A DNA stretch of 64,000 nt from Candidatus Poribacteria bacterium (GCA_022822005.1 JAJECO010000053.1:62001-126000); one strand, 5' to 3'; positions 9,533 through 19,225 are shown, counted from the first letter of the stretch. Numbers and translations: made by a program. Notes: generated by a model not told the origin, from the letters alone.

Positions 9533-9704
9533 AATGACCCTACGTTTTGAATTAAGAAATCGTTACAAAGCGTATAAAATGCTACAATGATTAAGCCGAT
9601 GGATATTCAACTAGCAACTTGCGTTATCTTAATGCCGACATGCGGAATGGAGAAGTCACCATCCTAATGAAACAAAAACGCTAACCATAGAAGGAATACA
9701 ACGA

Positions 9705-10970
9705 ATGAGACATCAACGAATGAGACATCATTTAACTTCCACAGCTTTTGCCGTAAAATTGTTGTGTATCGGTTTCGTATATCTCATATCAATCTCCCTT
9801 TGCGCTGCACAGGAGACAGGACAAGAAAGTGTTGCCGAACTTATTGACAAACTTTTCTCTGATGAAGGGAAAATCTGGCGGTTGGCTGTACATCCTCTCG
9901 CCCAGCTAGAGGAGCAGATTGTACAACCTTTGGCTGAAGAGGCGAAAAAGAGGGGGGCAGATTTCTACAGAGTGCAGAGGGTTTATGAGCATCTGACAAC
10001 AGCAGCGGCAAAAAAAGAACTTATCGCACTCCTCGACGAGAAAGATGAGCGAATTTGCCAGATAGCGGCTGAGGCCTTATGGAAAGTCGGGCCGAATGAC
10101 CAATCTGCCCAAGCAATCTTAAACGTCGCCAGAAAATACAAAGGACAAGACAAGGAAGCATTGTTTGAGATTGTAGATAATCCGATTGGTCGCAGACACA
10201 TGACTGAAGCAGAAAGGTTAAATTTTCTGCTTAATTACAAATTGGGAATGATCGTTGGCTATCCTGAAGCCCTGGCTATTAGTCTGGATCCCCCGAAAGA
10301 ATATGAACAGGACTTATTGTCCGATAATGATGACCGGTTGTTCTTGGAGAAACACCGGTCCCAGGTGATTGATATTATGCTTGTCTGCCTACGCGATAGC
10401 GGTTCAACAGTGGCGGCTTTGCTACTCGGCTACTTTAAGGAATCAAAGGCTCTTCCAGATCTCCAAAAATGGTTTATTGAATCCGACAGTTTCTATGGGT
10501 GGGAAGGCAATTGGAATGAACTGGACTACTATCAATTCCCCGACCGTCATTGCTATGAGGAAGCGATCAAGCACATCACTGGAAAACCGATCAACGAGGT
10601 CATCAAGTTAACAGATGAACAGGTGATGCAACTGGTCCAAGGATACCGTCAAGCCAAGTCTTATGAGCGGAGATCTAAACTCTACGTGTTGTTTCGGTTA
10701 AAACCGCATATTGCTCGCGAGGAAGCCACTCGGAAATTCAGGAATGCAACGAAGGAGGAGCGTTTTAGATTTTGTCACTTGATGCCAGATCTCTTGCCAA
10801 GGGAACTTTTGCTAACCGAAGTCCGTAGGCTATTGGGAGAACCGGACAAAGTTCGGGAGTCATCATGGTTGTACGACTGTGGCAACAGCCCGATTGCCAA
10901 CAATCCCTATGTTTTGACGATTACTTTTGGCAATGATAGGATTATAAAAATAGACGCTGATCGACACTAA
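9705..10970 (+). CDS. Secreted HEAT-repeat-like protein
   Basis: A 421-residue protein with a Sec signal peptide (basic start, hydrophobic stretch, cut near SLCAAQ). The next part has repeated helical pairs such as AKKELIALLDEKDERICQIAAEALWKV that look like HEAT repeats, a protein-binding scaffold. The last 50 residues (RRLLGEPDKVRESSWLYDCG) resemble an SmpA/OmlA-like beta domain. A duplicated GAATGAGACATC makes two possible starts, 9705 and 9720; both keep the signal peptide. Likely periplasmic or exported. No partner gene is adjacent; repeats flank it on both sides. Confidence 0.6.
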   Translation: MRHQRMRHHLTSTAFAVKLLCIGFVYLISISLCAAQETGQESVAELIDKLFSDEGKIWRLAVHPLAQLEEQIVQPLAEEAKKRGADFYRVQRVYEHLTTAAAKKELIALLDEKDERICQIAAEALWKVGPNDQSAQAILNVARKYKGQDKEALFEIVDNPIGRRHMTEAERLNFLLNYKLGMIVGYPEALAISLDPPKEYEQDLLSDNDDRLFLEKHRSQVIDIMLVCLRDSGSTVAALLLGYFKESKALPDLQKWFIESDSFYGWEGNWNELDYYQFPDRHCYEEAIKHITGKPINEVIKLTDEQVMQLVQGYRQAKSYERRSKLYVLFRLKPHIAREEATRKFRNATKEERFRFCHLMPDLLPRELLLTEVRRLLGEPDKVRESSWLYDCGNSPIANNPYVLTITFGNDRIIKIDADRH

Positions 10971-11075
10971 GATGAGCAGAAATAACGGCACATTTGAACG
11001 TATTGGCACACAAACTCACAGTTTGCACGACTTAAAACTGCGTTGAAAAAAAATAAAAAATAATCTTAACATTTT

Positions 11076-11258
11076 AGAGGTTACGCAGTTCCGTTTGTAG
11101 TAGCGCAATTCATTGCGCGTCGCGACGGGCGATAAATCGCCCTACTACAAACCTAAAATCTTCCCCTAGTTGGCTGATTCATTGAGGGTTGGAGCCGGTG
11201 TCTAGCGGTGATTCATTACTGAACTACAAAGCTTTGAGCGTTCAAGTGTGTAAACCCT
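11076..11258. mobile_element. Family-1 MITE-like element, copy B
   Basis: Ends AGAGGTTACGCA and TGTGTAAACCCT are inverted copies. Exact 7-bp direct repeats ACATTTT flank it (11069-11075 and 11259-11265), a target-site duplication. Inside is a palindrome bounded by GTTTGTAGTAG and CTACTACAAAC (11093-11152). 183 bp, no reading frame of note. Confidence 0.85.
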
Positions 11259-11301
11259 ACATTTTTGAATAATCTTCCAAAGGCTAGTGCAGCCTCATCG
11301 C

Positions 11302-11340
11302 AAAAAAATAGCCCTCAGTCGCATCCACGACCGAGGGCTA
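11302..11340 (-). terminator. Rho-independent terminator
   Basis: On the minus strand a 13-position stem (TAGCCCTCGGTCG paired with CGACTGAGGGCTA, one mismatch) with a 6-base loop is followed by seven Ts. It would end transcription of the NHL gene, about 200 bases past its stop. Confidence 0.8.
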
Positions 11341-11353
11341 AACAATAACCAAT

Positions 11354-11527
11354 TATAGTAAATCCTAAAAACAGATAGACGCTTTCGCTCCCCGTGTATG
11401 GTAGGCGCTGTTCCTCCCGACAGGTCGGGATCCCGATTTATCGGGACGCGCCGATGCGGTGCGGTTAGAAACCGCACCTACCGGGCATAGGGGCAATGTG
11501 ATTCGGTTTGGACTAAGATCTACTATA
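11354..11527. mobile_element. Family-2 MITE-like element, copy H
   Basis: Starts TATAGTAAATCCTAAAAA and ends GATCTACTATA. It contains GCTTTCGCTCCCC, GGTAGGCGCTGTT and a GGTGCGGTTAGAAACCGCACC palindrome, plus an inserted CCCGATTTATCGGG hairpin. It runs in the opposite sense to the copy at 9366. It abuts the NHL gene's stop. Confidence 0.75.
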
Positions 11528-11535
11528 AAATCAAA

Positions 11536-12531
11536 CTATTCTTGATGAAGCGTCGGCGACCGCCTCGGGGGACCGAACTCTTGTTCCGTTAGCGGAATGG
11601 CGTGCTTCTTATAGACCTGCACCCGATAGGAGCAATTGTCCGCTACGAACAGCAGCCCATCTCCATTGATTGTCACTGATATCGGGCGCCTGAACAATTT
11701 CTGTGGCTCAAGATTCGCCATATCTCTCATACGATTAGGACCAGCATTGGTCATCATATAATCAATCGCGGTTTCTGACAGTGTTGCATCTCCCAAGAAT
11801 TTTTCCACGTACCTCGATTCGGAATTGAACAGTTGTACGCGGTCATTTCCACAGTCAGCCACGTAAATGTCGCCGTGTTCGTCCACCGCAACGTCAGTCG
11901 GTCTATTCAATTCGCCATCCTCACAGCCGGACTTGCCAAATGCAAAGATAAACTCCCCCTCAGAATTGAACTTCTGTACCCTGTCGTTACGCCAGTCTAC
12001 AACGTAAACGTCTCCTAACTCATCCACGGTTATGCCCCAAGGCATATCGAATTCGCCTTCTCCATCACCATGGCTGCCCCATTTCGAGATAAACGTGCCG
12101 TCCTTGGTGAATTTCTGGACTCTGTGATTCAGGGCATCGGCAACGTAGATATTCTCTTCGGCGTCGAAGGCAATCCCTGCGGGAGCATTGAGTTGTCCGT
12201 CTCCATCGCCATGTTCGCCCCACGTACCGAGGGACTCACCATCTGCATTGAATGATGCGATACAGTGCTTCGCTTCGTCGGAGATGTAAAGATTCTCCTC
12301 ATTGTCGGTAATAATCGCAACGCCCCACGTAGCCACGCCACCAATCTCGCCTAAGTTATCCTCATCCACGGTGTATTTTCTAACCATCGATGCGTCGCCG
12401 TTTCGACATAATATGTACAGGCGGTTTTCCTTTCCAAGTGCAACATCAACAGGAAAGTTGGTGTGTCGCCGCATACCTACAGTCTTGAAAAATGGGAAAC
12501 CTGCGCGTAGCAGTCCGTACGGCCTACCCAT
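11536..12531 (-). CDS. NHL-repeat beta-propeller protein
   Basis: A 331-residue protein made of repeated NHL units, recognisable by the recurring pattern GDIYVADCGNDRVQLFNSEG, seen about five to six times, enough for a six-bladed propeller. NHL propellers bind proteins or other ligands and are common in planctomycete-like genomes. There is no signal peptide. A perfect AGGAGGTG site precedes the ATG. It is the last of three same-strand genes with DUF1800 and DUF1501 upstream, about 116 bases after DUF1501. Confidence 0.85.
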   Translation of the reverse strand: MGRPYGLLRAGFPFFKTVGMRRHTNFPVDVALGKENRLYILCRNGDASMVRKYTVDEDNLGEIGGVATWGVAIITDNEENLYISDEAKHCIASFNADGESLGTWGEHGDGDGQLNAPAGIAFDAEENIYVADALNHRVQKFTKDGTFISKWGSHGDGEGEFDMPWGITVDELGDVYVVDWRNDRVQKFNSEGEFIFAFGKSGCEDGELNRPTDVAVDEHGDIYVADCGNDRVQLFNSESRYVEKFLGDATLSETAIDYMMTNAGPNRMRDMANLEPQKLFRRPISVTINGDGLLFVADNCSYRVQVYKKHAIPLTEQEFGPPRRSPTLHQE

Positions 12532-12647
12532 GATTCACCTCCTGAAATCTGTGACGAGTGATGAAAGGGAGTGGGGAAACAGGGGAAAACCCAACGCCTC
12601 GAAATAAAAACGCCTCCCTATTTCCCACCGCTCCACTGTTCCTTGCC

Positions 12648-13787
12648 TTACCTGTCAGCAAAAGGATGGATCTGTTCAAAAGTTCCATCCACAACTGGGG
12701 TGGGATCGAGACCCATCCACTGTTCAAGGACTGTCCCGTATATGCCGCGGAAGTCTATCGTATGCTCAAGATCTTCGCCGTTTGCCCACCGAGCAGGGTC
12801 GAGGGACGGATACTCAGCATACAGCCCTCCTTGGACATGGTCGCCTATGATGAATGCGCCACCGCCTGTACCGTGGTCGGTGCCGCTGGCGTTGTCCCTG
12901 ATACGTCGTCCGAACTCTGAGAAGACCAGCATAACCACCTCGTCGGAGGCGTCATGATCGCGCAAGTCCTTGAAGAAATCGCGAATCGCTCCCGATAGCT
13001 CTGCGAGCAGCTTCGGATGCGACGGAACCTCATTTGCATGGTGATCGTAACCGCCGTGCTGCGTGTAAAAGACTCGCGTTCCAAGATCGGCAAGATGTAC
13101 TCGCGCAACATCCCGCAAACTCTTGGCGATTGGGTTTTCCTCGTACTCGACCTCAGAGGTGTACATCGCAGGTGCTTTCTTCAGTGCGTCAGAGCCTTTA
13201 ATCACATCAAGGCCTGTCTGCGATAGATAATCCATTACAACACCGGTGCCGATAGCGGGACTGTACATCTCCTTGAATATCTCAAGGGCTTGGAGGCGCT
13301 GCGGGTCAGCCTCTATATCAGTCATCAACCCGTAGGTGTCGAGGTTGTCAATAGAGGTAGCCGGCACACCGGAAAGGGCGAGCGCCCTCGGCAGTCCTTT
13401 GCCAAAGGAGACACCCGTTAAGACGTTCTCCCCGTTGGGGTCGAGTTCCCGAATCACTCTGCCGACCCAACCCTCCGTGCCGATCTCTATCGGTTCGCAG
13501 GTATGCCATACATCCATCGCTCGGAAATGGGAACGACTGGAATCGGGATAGCCAATCCCCTGCACAATGGCGACCTCGCCTTGGTCGTACATATCTTTGA
13601 GGGGTTCGAAGTTTGGATTCCAGGCTAAAGTATCGTTGAGAGGGAGGACTTCTTCCTCCTTGAGCCCCACCACTGGACGGGAATCGTAGTACACGCCCTC
13701 GGTATAGGGAATAATTGTGTTCATGAAGTCGTTGCCACCCTTCAGTTCAACAACGACAAGGACAGGATCTTTCTGACTGACTGCCAT
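12648..13787 (-). CDS. DUF1501 family protein
   Basis: About 379 residues, with the family's GGNDFMNTIIPY opening, SRSHFRAMDVWHT, GYDHHANE and VMLVFSEFGRRI motifs. DUF1501 proteins belong to the alkaline phosphatase/sulfatase-like superfamily and usually sit next to DUF1800, as here; substrates are unknown. The frame is open 33 residues further upstream, but the ATG at 13787 has a GGAAGGAG site and starts at the conserved domain. There is no Tat signal, although many relatives have one. Confidence 0.85.
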   Translation of the reverse strand: MAVSQKDPVLVVVELKGGNDFMNTIIPYTEGVYYDSRPVVGLKEEEVLPLNDTLAWNPNFEPLKDMYDQGEVAIVQGIGYPDSSRSHFRAMDVWHTCEPIEIGTEGWVGRVIRELDPNGENVLTGVSFGKGLPRALALSGVPATSIDNLDTYGLMTDIEADPQRLQALEIFKEMYSPAIGTGVVMDYLSQTGLDVIKGSDALKKAPAMYTSEVEYEENPIAKSLRDVARVHLADLGTRVFYTQHGGYDHHANEVPSHPKLLAELSGAIRDFFKDLRDHDASDEVVMLVFSEFGRRIRDNASGTDHGTGGGAFIIGDHVQGGLYAEYPSLDPARWANGEDLEHTIDFRGIYGTVLEQWMGLDPTPVVDGTFEQIHPFADR

Positions 13788-13898
13788 GTGACTCACTCCT
13801 TCCCCGCAGAGCGTCTCACCCTGCGGCGCGTAGAACCTGAAACGTGAAGACAATTGACTCATTAATGAACTAATGAAACAATGCACTAATGAACCAAA

Positions 13899-15287
13899 TT
13901 AGGCAAACTGATATTCTCTCGAAGATACAATTAACTGTAGCATACGCACCACGCGAGCGTTGTTCTCTTCCGCAGCGTCATCGGCACCTATGTTGAGATC
14001 GCCCTGAGATGCTGCAAACCGGCTTAAAGACTCGCGCGTTGTCTCGCCGACATCTAACGGACCCACCAATTCAAGACATCTGTCCACAAACTCGTCGGGA
14101 GATAGAGCACTCCCATTCGATTTAAGCCGACTGATGATCTGTCCAATACCCGGCTTGCTGGCGTCGCTAAGTTCACCGACAGAGAAATTAATGCGCTCGG
14201 TAAGTGTACCGCCATCAATCCACTCTCTACCGGTGTGCCAACCTTCCACAGTCGGAGGATTCAATAGTTCCTGCCCCATCAGCGTGGTGGCTCCCGGATA
14301 TTTCGCCATGCCCAGTTCGGGCTTCTGATAAGTCCCTACCAACTTCAGGATACCTGTGACAAGCTCGGTAGGACTCTTAACCTTTTTGAATCGCGCTTCT
14401 TTGAAGAAATCGGAGTTAAAGAGCGTTCTGAGTATATGACGTATATCTCCATCCGAGTCCAAAAAGGCGTTTGATAGCGTATCAATGGCGTCTGGGTCTT
14501 GCGGCGGGGTCACGCTCCAAGATGGGACCTGCGGTTCATCGGCAACAAAGAAGTTGTAAAGGTGCCTGGATATAAACTCCGCGCAGGCTGGCTGCTTCAC
14601 GATGATGTCGATTATATCATCACCGTTAAGATTACCTGTATTCCCCAAGAACGTCTTTTCGCCATTGTCGTGCTCCTCTTCGATGAAGGCGAAGTGTGCA
14701 GGATAGTAACCTTGTGGGTACAAGGGCGGGGGCTGGGTGAATGTCCATCCCGTAAAGGCGCGGGAACAATCTTTAATATCGTCCTCTGAATAGTTTCCAA
14801 CGCCCATTGAGAACAGTTCTAATAGCTCTCTGCCGTAGTTCTCATTCGGTTCACCTTTTCGGTTCTCGTTATTGTCAAGCCAGAAAATCATCGCAGGATC
14901 TTTCGAGAGCGCGAGCAGAATCTCCCGCATGTTTGAAAGCCCTACACCCCGCAACATATCAATCTGCATGGAAGAAGCAAGTATATGCTGATTTTTCCCA
15001 ACACCTGTAGCAAATACATGGTGCCAGAAAAGCGCCATTTTTTCTTCAAGCGGGCGCGGACTATTAAGCATACGATACATCCACGTCGTCCGATACCCAC
15101 CCTCAGACGCACCGAAGTAACGATCCACAACGTCCTCGTCAATCGGCGGACAACGTTCTATATCTACCAAGTCTTCCACAACATTTTCGTAGCCCTTCTT
15201 GACATACTCTTCTAACTCTGTTAGCGTTGTGCCAAACCCCGCACGACGCATTAGATGAGCAGTTAAAGCAACATCGGCATTCGACAT
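13899..15287 (-). CDS. DUF1800 family protein
   Basis: A 462-residue protein matching DUF1800: LMRRAGFGTT near the start, MALFWHHVFATG, NYGRELLELFSMGVG and FTGWTF blocks, and PPTVEGWHTGREWI near the end. The biochemical role is unknown; the family nearly always pairs with DUF1501, which follows after 111 bases on the same strand. A GGAGGA ribosome site precedes the ATG. DUF1800, DUF1501 and the NHL gene form a likely operon. Confidence 0.87.
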   Translation of the reverse strand: MSNADVALTAHLMRRAGFGTTLTELEEYVKKGYENVVEDLVDIERCPPIDEDVVDRYFGASEGGYRTTWMYRMLNSPRPLEEKMALFWHHVFATGVGKNQHILASSMQIDMLRGVGLSNMREILLALSKDPAMIFWLDNNENRKGEPNENYGRELLELFSMGVGNYSEDDIKDCSRAFTGWTFTQPPPLYPQGYYPAHFAFIEEEHDNGEKTFLGNTGNLNGDDIIDIIVKQPACAEFISRHLYNFFVADEPQVPSWSVTPPQDPDAIDTLSNAFLDSDGDIRHILRTLFNSDFFKEARFKKVKSPTELVTGILKLVGTYQKPELGMAKYPGATTLMGQELLNPPTVEGWHTGREWIDGGTLTERINFSVGELSDASKPGIGQIISRLKSNGSALSPDEFVDRCLELVGPLDVGETTRESLSRFAASQGDLNIGADDAAEENNARVVRMLQLIVSSREYQFA

Positions 15288-15716
15288 TTTCTCCTCCTTG
15301 GACTGACGAACAACTGTCGCCCCAAAAATATCAAGGGATCTGGATAAAAGACATCCCCTCCGATACCATAGCGTGGGAGATTATGCTATCAACCGGCGTC
15401 AATCCGTGCATCGGGCTAAGGATACCTGTTCTTGGATCCCAACCTGGGCGATTTTGGATGATGATCTCCAATCATATTTGAACCGTGTAAAGTTTTTTCA
15501 TTTTATCGCAGTTGCCAAAAACTGTCAATCTTTTTCTATTGTCTGTTTCGCCTGTGTCAAATCGGAAAGCGGGGAGTGGAACAGTGCAATCTCCCGCATC
15601 CCTATTGGATCGAGGGAATCCACAAATTCTGTAGATCGGCTGCCCCCGTTGTGCTATAATGGATCGATCGCTTACCCAAGAGAATATCGCTGAGACAAAG
15701 TGAGAAGGAGGCATTC
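15288..15716. other. Divergent intergenic region
   Basis: No gene between the divergent DUF1800 and oxidoreductase genes. I see no REP palindrome or MITE-like end. Its only clear signal is the extended -10 site listed separately. Confidence 0.5.
15652..15660 (+). promoter_or_regulatory. Extended -10 promoter element
   Basis: TGCTATAAT matches the extended -10 consensus (TGnTATAAT). No good -35 box lies 17 bases before it. It would start transcription about 50 bases before the oxidoreductase ATG. Confidence 0.5.
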
Positions 15717-16805
15717 ATGGCTGAACCCAAATATACCGTGGCAATTATTGGTTGCGGACGCCTCGGTCAGCACTACGCGGAGGTGTATCAGACACTGCCC
15801 AATACCGAGTTGGTCGCCATCGTCGAACACAATCCGGAGAGATTGCGTGCTGTCGGGGAACGTTTCGGCATCAAGGCGCTCTACCCGGATGCCGAAGCGA
15901 TGTATCGGCAAATCGTTCCGGACATTGCGGCTGTCGTTTTACCCGGCAAGTATATAAAAGAGGCGGTGATCGCGAGTGCCCAAGCGGGTGTCAAAGGCGT
16001 GTCCACTGACAAACCGATTGGGGCATGTCTGGCAGACGTTGATGAGATGGTGGAGGTATGTGAGGAGTGTGGCGTGGTTTTTGCCGGTGGTAATCTCCAG
16101 CGTGCAATGTCGGAGGTTCAAGAGGTTGCCGGTTGGCTTCGCGCTGGCAACTACGGCGAACTACGCGGTGCCTGCGTCCACCGCTGGAACGGCGAGATAT
16201 CGGGCGGCGGGTGTCAGCATATCGCCGTGCTGCGGCTTCTGGCACAGGCAGAGATCACCGAGGCAATCGCTTGGGGTACACCCGAAGCAGCCCTCCAAAG
16301 CGACAACGACGAGGATTTAATCATCAACGGACAATTTCGTCTGAGCAACGGTCTCATCTGCCCAGTTTTCGGTCAGGAGACCCCTTACCGTGGTGTTGAC
16401 GTATGGACCGACGATACACTCATTCGATGGAATTGGGGACCACCCGAAATCTATCGTGGCTTCGATCAGAACGGGGCGCGGATTAAGGAGGAAACCTCCT
16501 ACACACCGGTACAATATCCCCGCTTCTCCTATATGGTAACGTCAATCATCTCTTTCCTTGACGTGATATCAAACGGAGGAGACCTGGCTATATCCGGGCA
16601 TGATCTGCGGCAGTCCCTTGAAGCGGCAGTTGCCGCCAAGTATTCCGCTCTATGGGGCAGTGCTCCGCTAAAGCTACCGCTGGAAGATCGCTCACTGACG
16701 CTCTATCCGCGGCCCTACCGATGGCTCGGCGGCGATCAGTCGGGACGACGGCAAACCTATCAGGAGGCGTTGTCGGATCCCCTATTTCCTAAGTCCACTG
16801 GATAG
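15717..16805 (+). CDS. Gfo/Idh/MocA family oxidoreductase
   Basis: A 362-residue NAD(P)-dependent dehydrogenase-like protein. The Rossmann motif is GCGRLGQHY near residue 12, and the family's EKP motif appears as DKPIG around residue 100. The C-terminal part has the mixed alpha/beta substrate domain with HRWNGEISGGGCQHIAVLRLL. Such enzymes act on sugars, inositols or derivatives; the substrate is unknown. A strong GAAGGAGG ribosome site fixes the start. It stands alone on this strand. Confidence 0.85.
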   Translation: MAEPKYTVAIIGCGRLGQHYAEVYQTLPNTELVAIVEHNPERLRAVGERFGIKALYPDAEAMYRQIVPDIAAVVLPGKYIKEAVIASAQAGVKGVSTDKPIGACLADVDEMVEVCEECGVVFAGGNLQRAMSEVQEVAGWLRAGNYGELRGACVHRWNGEISGGGCQHIAVLRLLAQAEITEAIAWGTPEAALQSDNDEDLIINGQFRLSNGLICPVFGQETPYRGVDVWTDDTLIRWNWGPPEIYRGFDQNGARIKEETSYTPVQYPRFSYMVTSIISFLDVISNGGDLAISGHDLRQSLEAAVAAKYSALWGSAPLKLPLEDRSLTLYPRPYRWLGGDQSGRRQTYQEALSDPLFPKSTG

Positions 16806-16812
16806 TTCGTAG

Positions 16813-16832
16813 GGAACGCAGATCTGCGTTCC
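16813..16832. repeat. 20-nt perfect palindrome, copy 2
   Basis: Same GGAACGCAGATCTGCGTTCC as at 3378 and 25794. It sits just after the oxidoreductase stop, between two convergent genes, where it could also form a hairpin in RNA. Confidence 0.9.
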
Positions 16833-16874
16833 CTACTAAGAATCGGCAAGTCTTTGTGAGATTACGTCGGAGGC

Positions 16875-18083
16875 TTAGTCGAACTGTTCCTTACTCTGGC
16901 GAACCGCTTTACCTTTGCCCCGAATGATGTCGTCTCTGTGCCATGTGTGAATGGCGCGACTGATATAGTCGTCATCACCAAGTAGCTGTTCCACACGATC
17001 TTTCGAGACCCAGTCATAGCGACCATCGGTGAGCGGCTTGGATCCTAACGCCCCGTCGGAGTAGCCGTACACACGGCAGATACCGTCCGAATCTTCGGCA
17101 TCTTCGATATATGACATCCACGGGACTTCCAATCCGAGCTGTGTTTCTGTGAGATCCTGCAGCGAGGCGATACGTGCGCCGATATCCCAGCCGACCCCCT
17201 CTTCTTCTTCCCAACCCGCTCCACCGGGCAATTCCCAACGGTCATTTTCGCTATCGTGGTGGAGCAAGTACTTTGATTCACCGTCAGACGGACACTCAAT
17301 GAGCAGGCGTGTCGTCGTGATGGGTTTGTCGAAACAGACAGGGATAAGGCGTTTACCGGTGTTGCTCAATGAGCCAAGTGCCGCGGGATTATAGGGATAG
17401 TAGCCTGCGGCGGGAGGCGCGTTGATCGCACAATATTTGTGAAAAATCCCGCAACGATCATCCGTAGCGGTGCCCGCGGGTGCTCTGTGCCACGTATGTT
17501 GGTTTGTGATAAGCAGGTCGCCTGCCTTGAGCTCCGGATCAATAAAAGGCGCGAGTTGCTTGGCGTCGGGACGGGTGAGATCCAAGATATGCGCTTCCTC
17601 GTCAATGACCTGAACCAACTTATGAGATCCGGGGGACACCATGAAGGGACCATACACCTCATCGAAATCGGTCAGTGGGATGATAGCGAAAACCCAGTTC
17701 ATGGATGAACCGACCGGGCGCCAACGTTTGTAGTCACAATGACCGCCAGAGCCTCTATCACCCGGGCTCCGTAGGTACGCAACGAAAGCGGTCAGATGCG
17801 CTGGCTGACCGAGCGCACACTCAACAGCATTCACAACCGTTGGGTGTTCCGCAATCGAGGCAAGGCTCGACTCCGCCATCTTATTGCCGGCGATCGTATA
17901 CTTCCCCGGTTCAGGATACTTCAGCGAATCCGGGTACGAATTGCATTGCGCTTGTTCTCGAACAACACGACGATATTCGTCCGCTTCGTCAGGGGACAGC
18001 ACATTACGAACAATCGCATAACCGTTCTCATGGAAGTCAGCTATCTGTTGATCATTAAGAATTGGAGTGTTAGTCGTAGTCAT
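16875..18083 (-). CDS. PhyH dioxygenase fused to a degenerate Nudix-like domain
   Basis: About 402 residues from the ATG at 18083, which has a GAGGTG site; the longer frame lacks a good start. Residues 1-235 are PhyH: iron ligands H115-C-D117 and His199, Arg210, PGSHK at 151-155. After residue 255 the chain has strand TTTRLLIECP, then WELPGG followed by LTETQLGL, the layout of a Nudix box (Gx5Ex7REUxEExGU) with several catalytic glutamates missing. So the oxygenase half looks active and the Nudix half looks inactive or binding-only. The substrate is unknown. The NodB-like gene is upstream by 88 bases on the same strand. Confidence 0.75.
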   Translation of the reverse strand: MTTTNTPILNDQQIADFHENGYAIVRNVLSPDEADEYRRVVREQAQCNSYPDSLKYPEPGKYTIAGNKMAESSLASIAEHPTVVNAVECALGQPAHLTAFVAYLRSPGDRGSGGHCDYKRWRPVGSSMNWVFAIIPLTDFDEVYGPFMVSPGSHKLVQVIDEEAHILDLTRPDAKQLAPFIDPELKAGDLLITNQHTWHRAPAGTATDDRCGIFHKYCAINAPPAAGYYPYNPAALGSLSNTGKRLIPVCFDKPITTTRLLIECPSDGESKYLLHHDSENDRWELPGGAGWEEEEGVGWDIGARIASLQDLTETQLGLEVPWMSYIEDAEDSDGICRVYGYSDGALGSKPLTDGRYDWVSKDRVEQLLGDDDYISRAIHTWHRDDIIRGKGKAVRQSKEQFD

Positions 18084-18171
18084 AATGGAAGGCACCTCGC
18101 AGGGGAAAATGGTGAAACATTGTAGTGGTCGCTTTCGAGAATCGTGAAGCCGCAACCATCTGCTATCCTCG

Positions 18172-19047
18172 TTAAGCTGCCGCGGCTAAATCTCGATACG
18201 TCTCATAGAGTTGATGGCAGTTCATAATTGGTACGTTCTCTTCCTGTGCCATCTCAATCAACCATTGGATGTGCTTCAGTTCTGGGTCAAAGCGGTATAC
18301 CGACCACGGGTGCATTGCCGGCGAATAAACGAGATTGCGATCAATAGCGTACTGAAATTCCTTTCTTCGTGCCCAAAACCCCTCCTCTATCGTTGCGGGC
18401 AACGTTTCCAGAACCGTTCCGTCCGCAAATCCGGGAGCAGGTTTCCAGCTATCGCTCTGATGTCCCGTATTGAACAGTAGATTGCAATGCCACCCAGTTA
18501 CCGGTATTTCAAATAGCTCTGGGTATCCATCCTCAACATACCAGTACGGTTGGGTGAAAGGTGCAGGCATCGGCTGCTCCGGTGGTCCTATACCATCGGT
18601 AATAATAAACTGATATTCCTGCTCCGACAAAATAGCGAGCTGCTTCGGGTGTCCCTGTAGTCCCCGGTAAAAACCGCCGGGCGCACAAAAACCGATAGGA
18701 CCGGTCCCAAAGTATCGCGCAATAAGGTCTGATGTCTGTTCGAGTTCCGCGCTGAACTGTCGGAGCACCGTGGGCGCATCGCTTGAAATTCCCATGTGGC
18801 TGTAGGTATGCGATGCAATGTCGAAGAGGGGATTGTCTTTTAGCAACCCGGCGAGATCATCGCCCGCCCTTTCGAGCACTTTACCCACAATACAAAAGGT
18901 CGCTGGCGCATCATACCGGTTCAAAACCTGTGTAATCTGCTTGACGCTGGCAAGGGTTTCCTGCAGCCAGATCTCCCAGTTTTCGTCGGATTCAATACTT
19001 GGATGGAGCGCGTACGCGCTCTCGACATCAAATCTAAGAACAAACAT
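18172..19047 (-). CDS. Polysaccharide deacetylase (NodB) family protein
   Basis: A 291-residue protein with the NodB-fold motifs: FDVE at residues 6-9 (catalytic/metal Asp), SHTYSH (two metal histidines) and FCAPGG. There is no signal peptide, so it should act in the cytoplasm, unlike chitin or peptidoglycan deacetylases. Carbohydrate esterase family 4 members remove N-acetyl groups; related cytoplasmic proteins act on small amides, so the substrate is open. A GGAGGAGG ribosome site fixes the start. It may be cotranscribed with the PhyH-Nudix gene. Confidence 0.8.
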   Translation of the reverse strand: MFVLRFDVESAYALHPSIESDENWEIWLQETLASVKQITQVLNRYDAPATFCIVGKVLERAGDDLAGLLKDNPLFDIASHTYSHMGISSDAPTVLRQFSAELEQTSDLIARYFGTGPIGFCAPGGFYRGLQGHPKQLAILSEQEYQFIITDGIGPPEQPMPAPFTQPYWYVEDGYPELFEIPVTGWHCNLLFNTGHQSDSWKPAPGFADGTVLETLPATIEEGFWARRKEFQYAIDRNLVYSPAMHPWSVYRFDPELKHIQWLIEMAQEENVPIMNCHQLYETYRDLAAAA

Positions 19048-19111
19048 AGATCCTCCTCCGATGTTTCCCCAATTGTATCACGATTCTGTTAAAAATCAAA
19101 CCAATATTTAT

Positions 19112-19225
19112 AGGACTTACGCAGCGCGTTCGTAAGTCCCCCTGACAAGGGGGATTTAGGGGGTTGGGGATTTAGGGGGTTAAAAATAAAAATCTACCCC
19201 CGTGTGCTAAATTTGCGTAAGTCCT
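19112..19225. mobile_element. Family-1 MITE-like element, copy C
   Basis: Perfect 12-bp inverted ends AGGACTTACGCA and TGCGTAAGTCCT. Inside are GGGATTTAGGGGGTT direct repeats and the CCCCCTGACAAGGGGG hairpin. It is the reverse-complement relative of the copy at 1368. I find no clean target duplication. At 114 bp it is the shortest copy. Confidence 0.8.

Larger units (their letters stand above)
9081..9704. other. Repeat-rich intergenic region
   Basis: No gene. It holds a REP palindrome (9335-9358) and a family-2 element (9366-9532). The last 170 bases are AT-rich and lead to the HEAT-like gene; I see no convincing consensus promoter there. Confidence 0.6.
10971..11535. other. Repeat-rich intergenic region with two MITE-like elements
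   Basis: No gene in 565 bases between two convergent genes. It holds a family-1 element (11076-11258), a minus-strand terminator (11302-11340) and a family-2 element (11354-11527). Confidence 0.7.
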
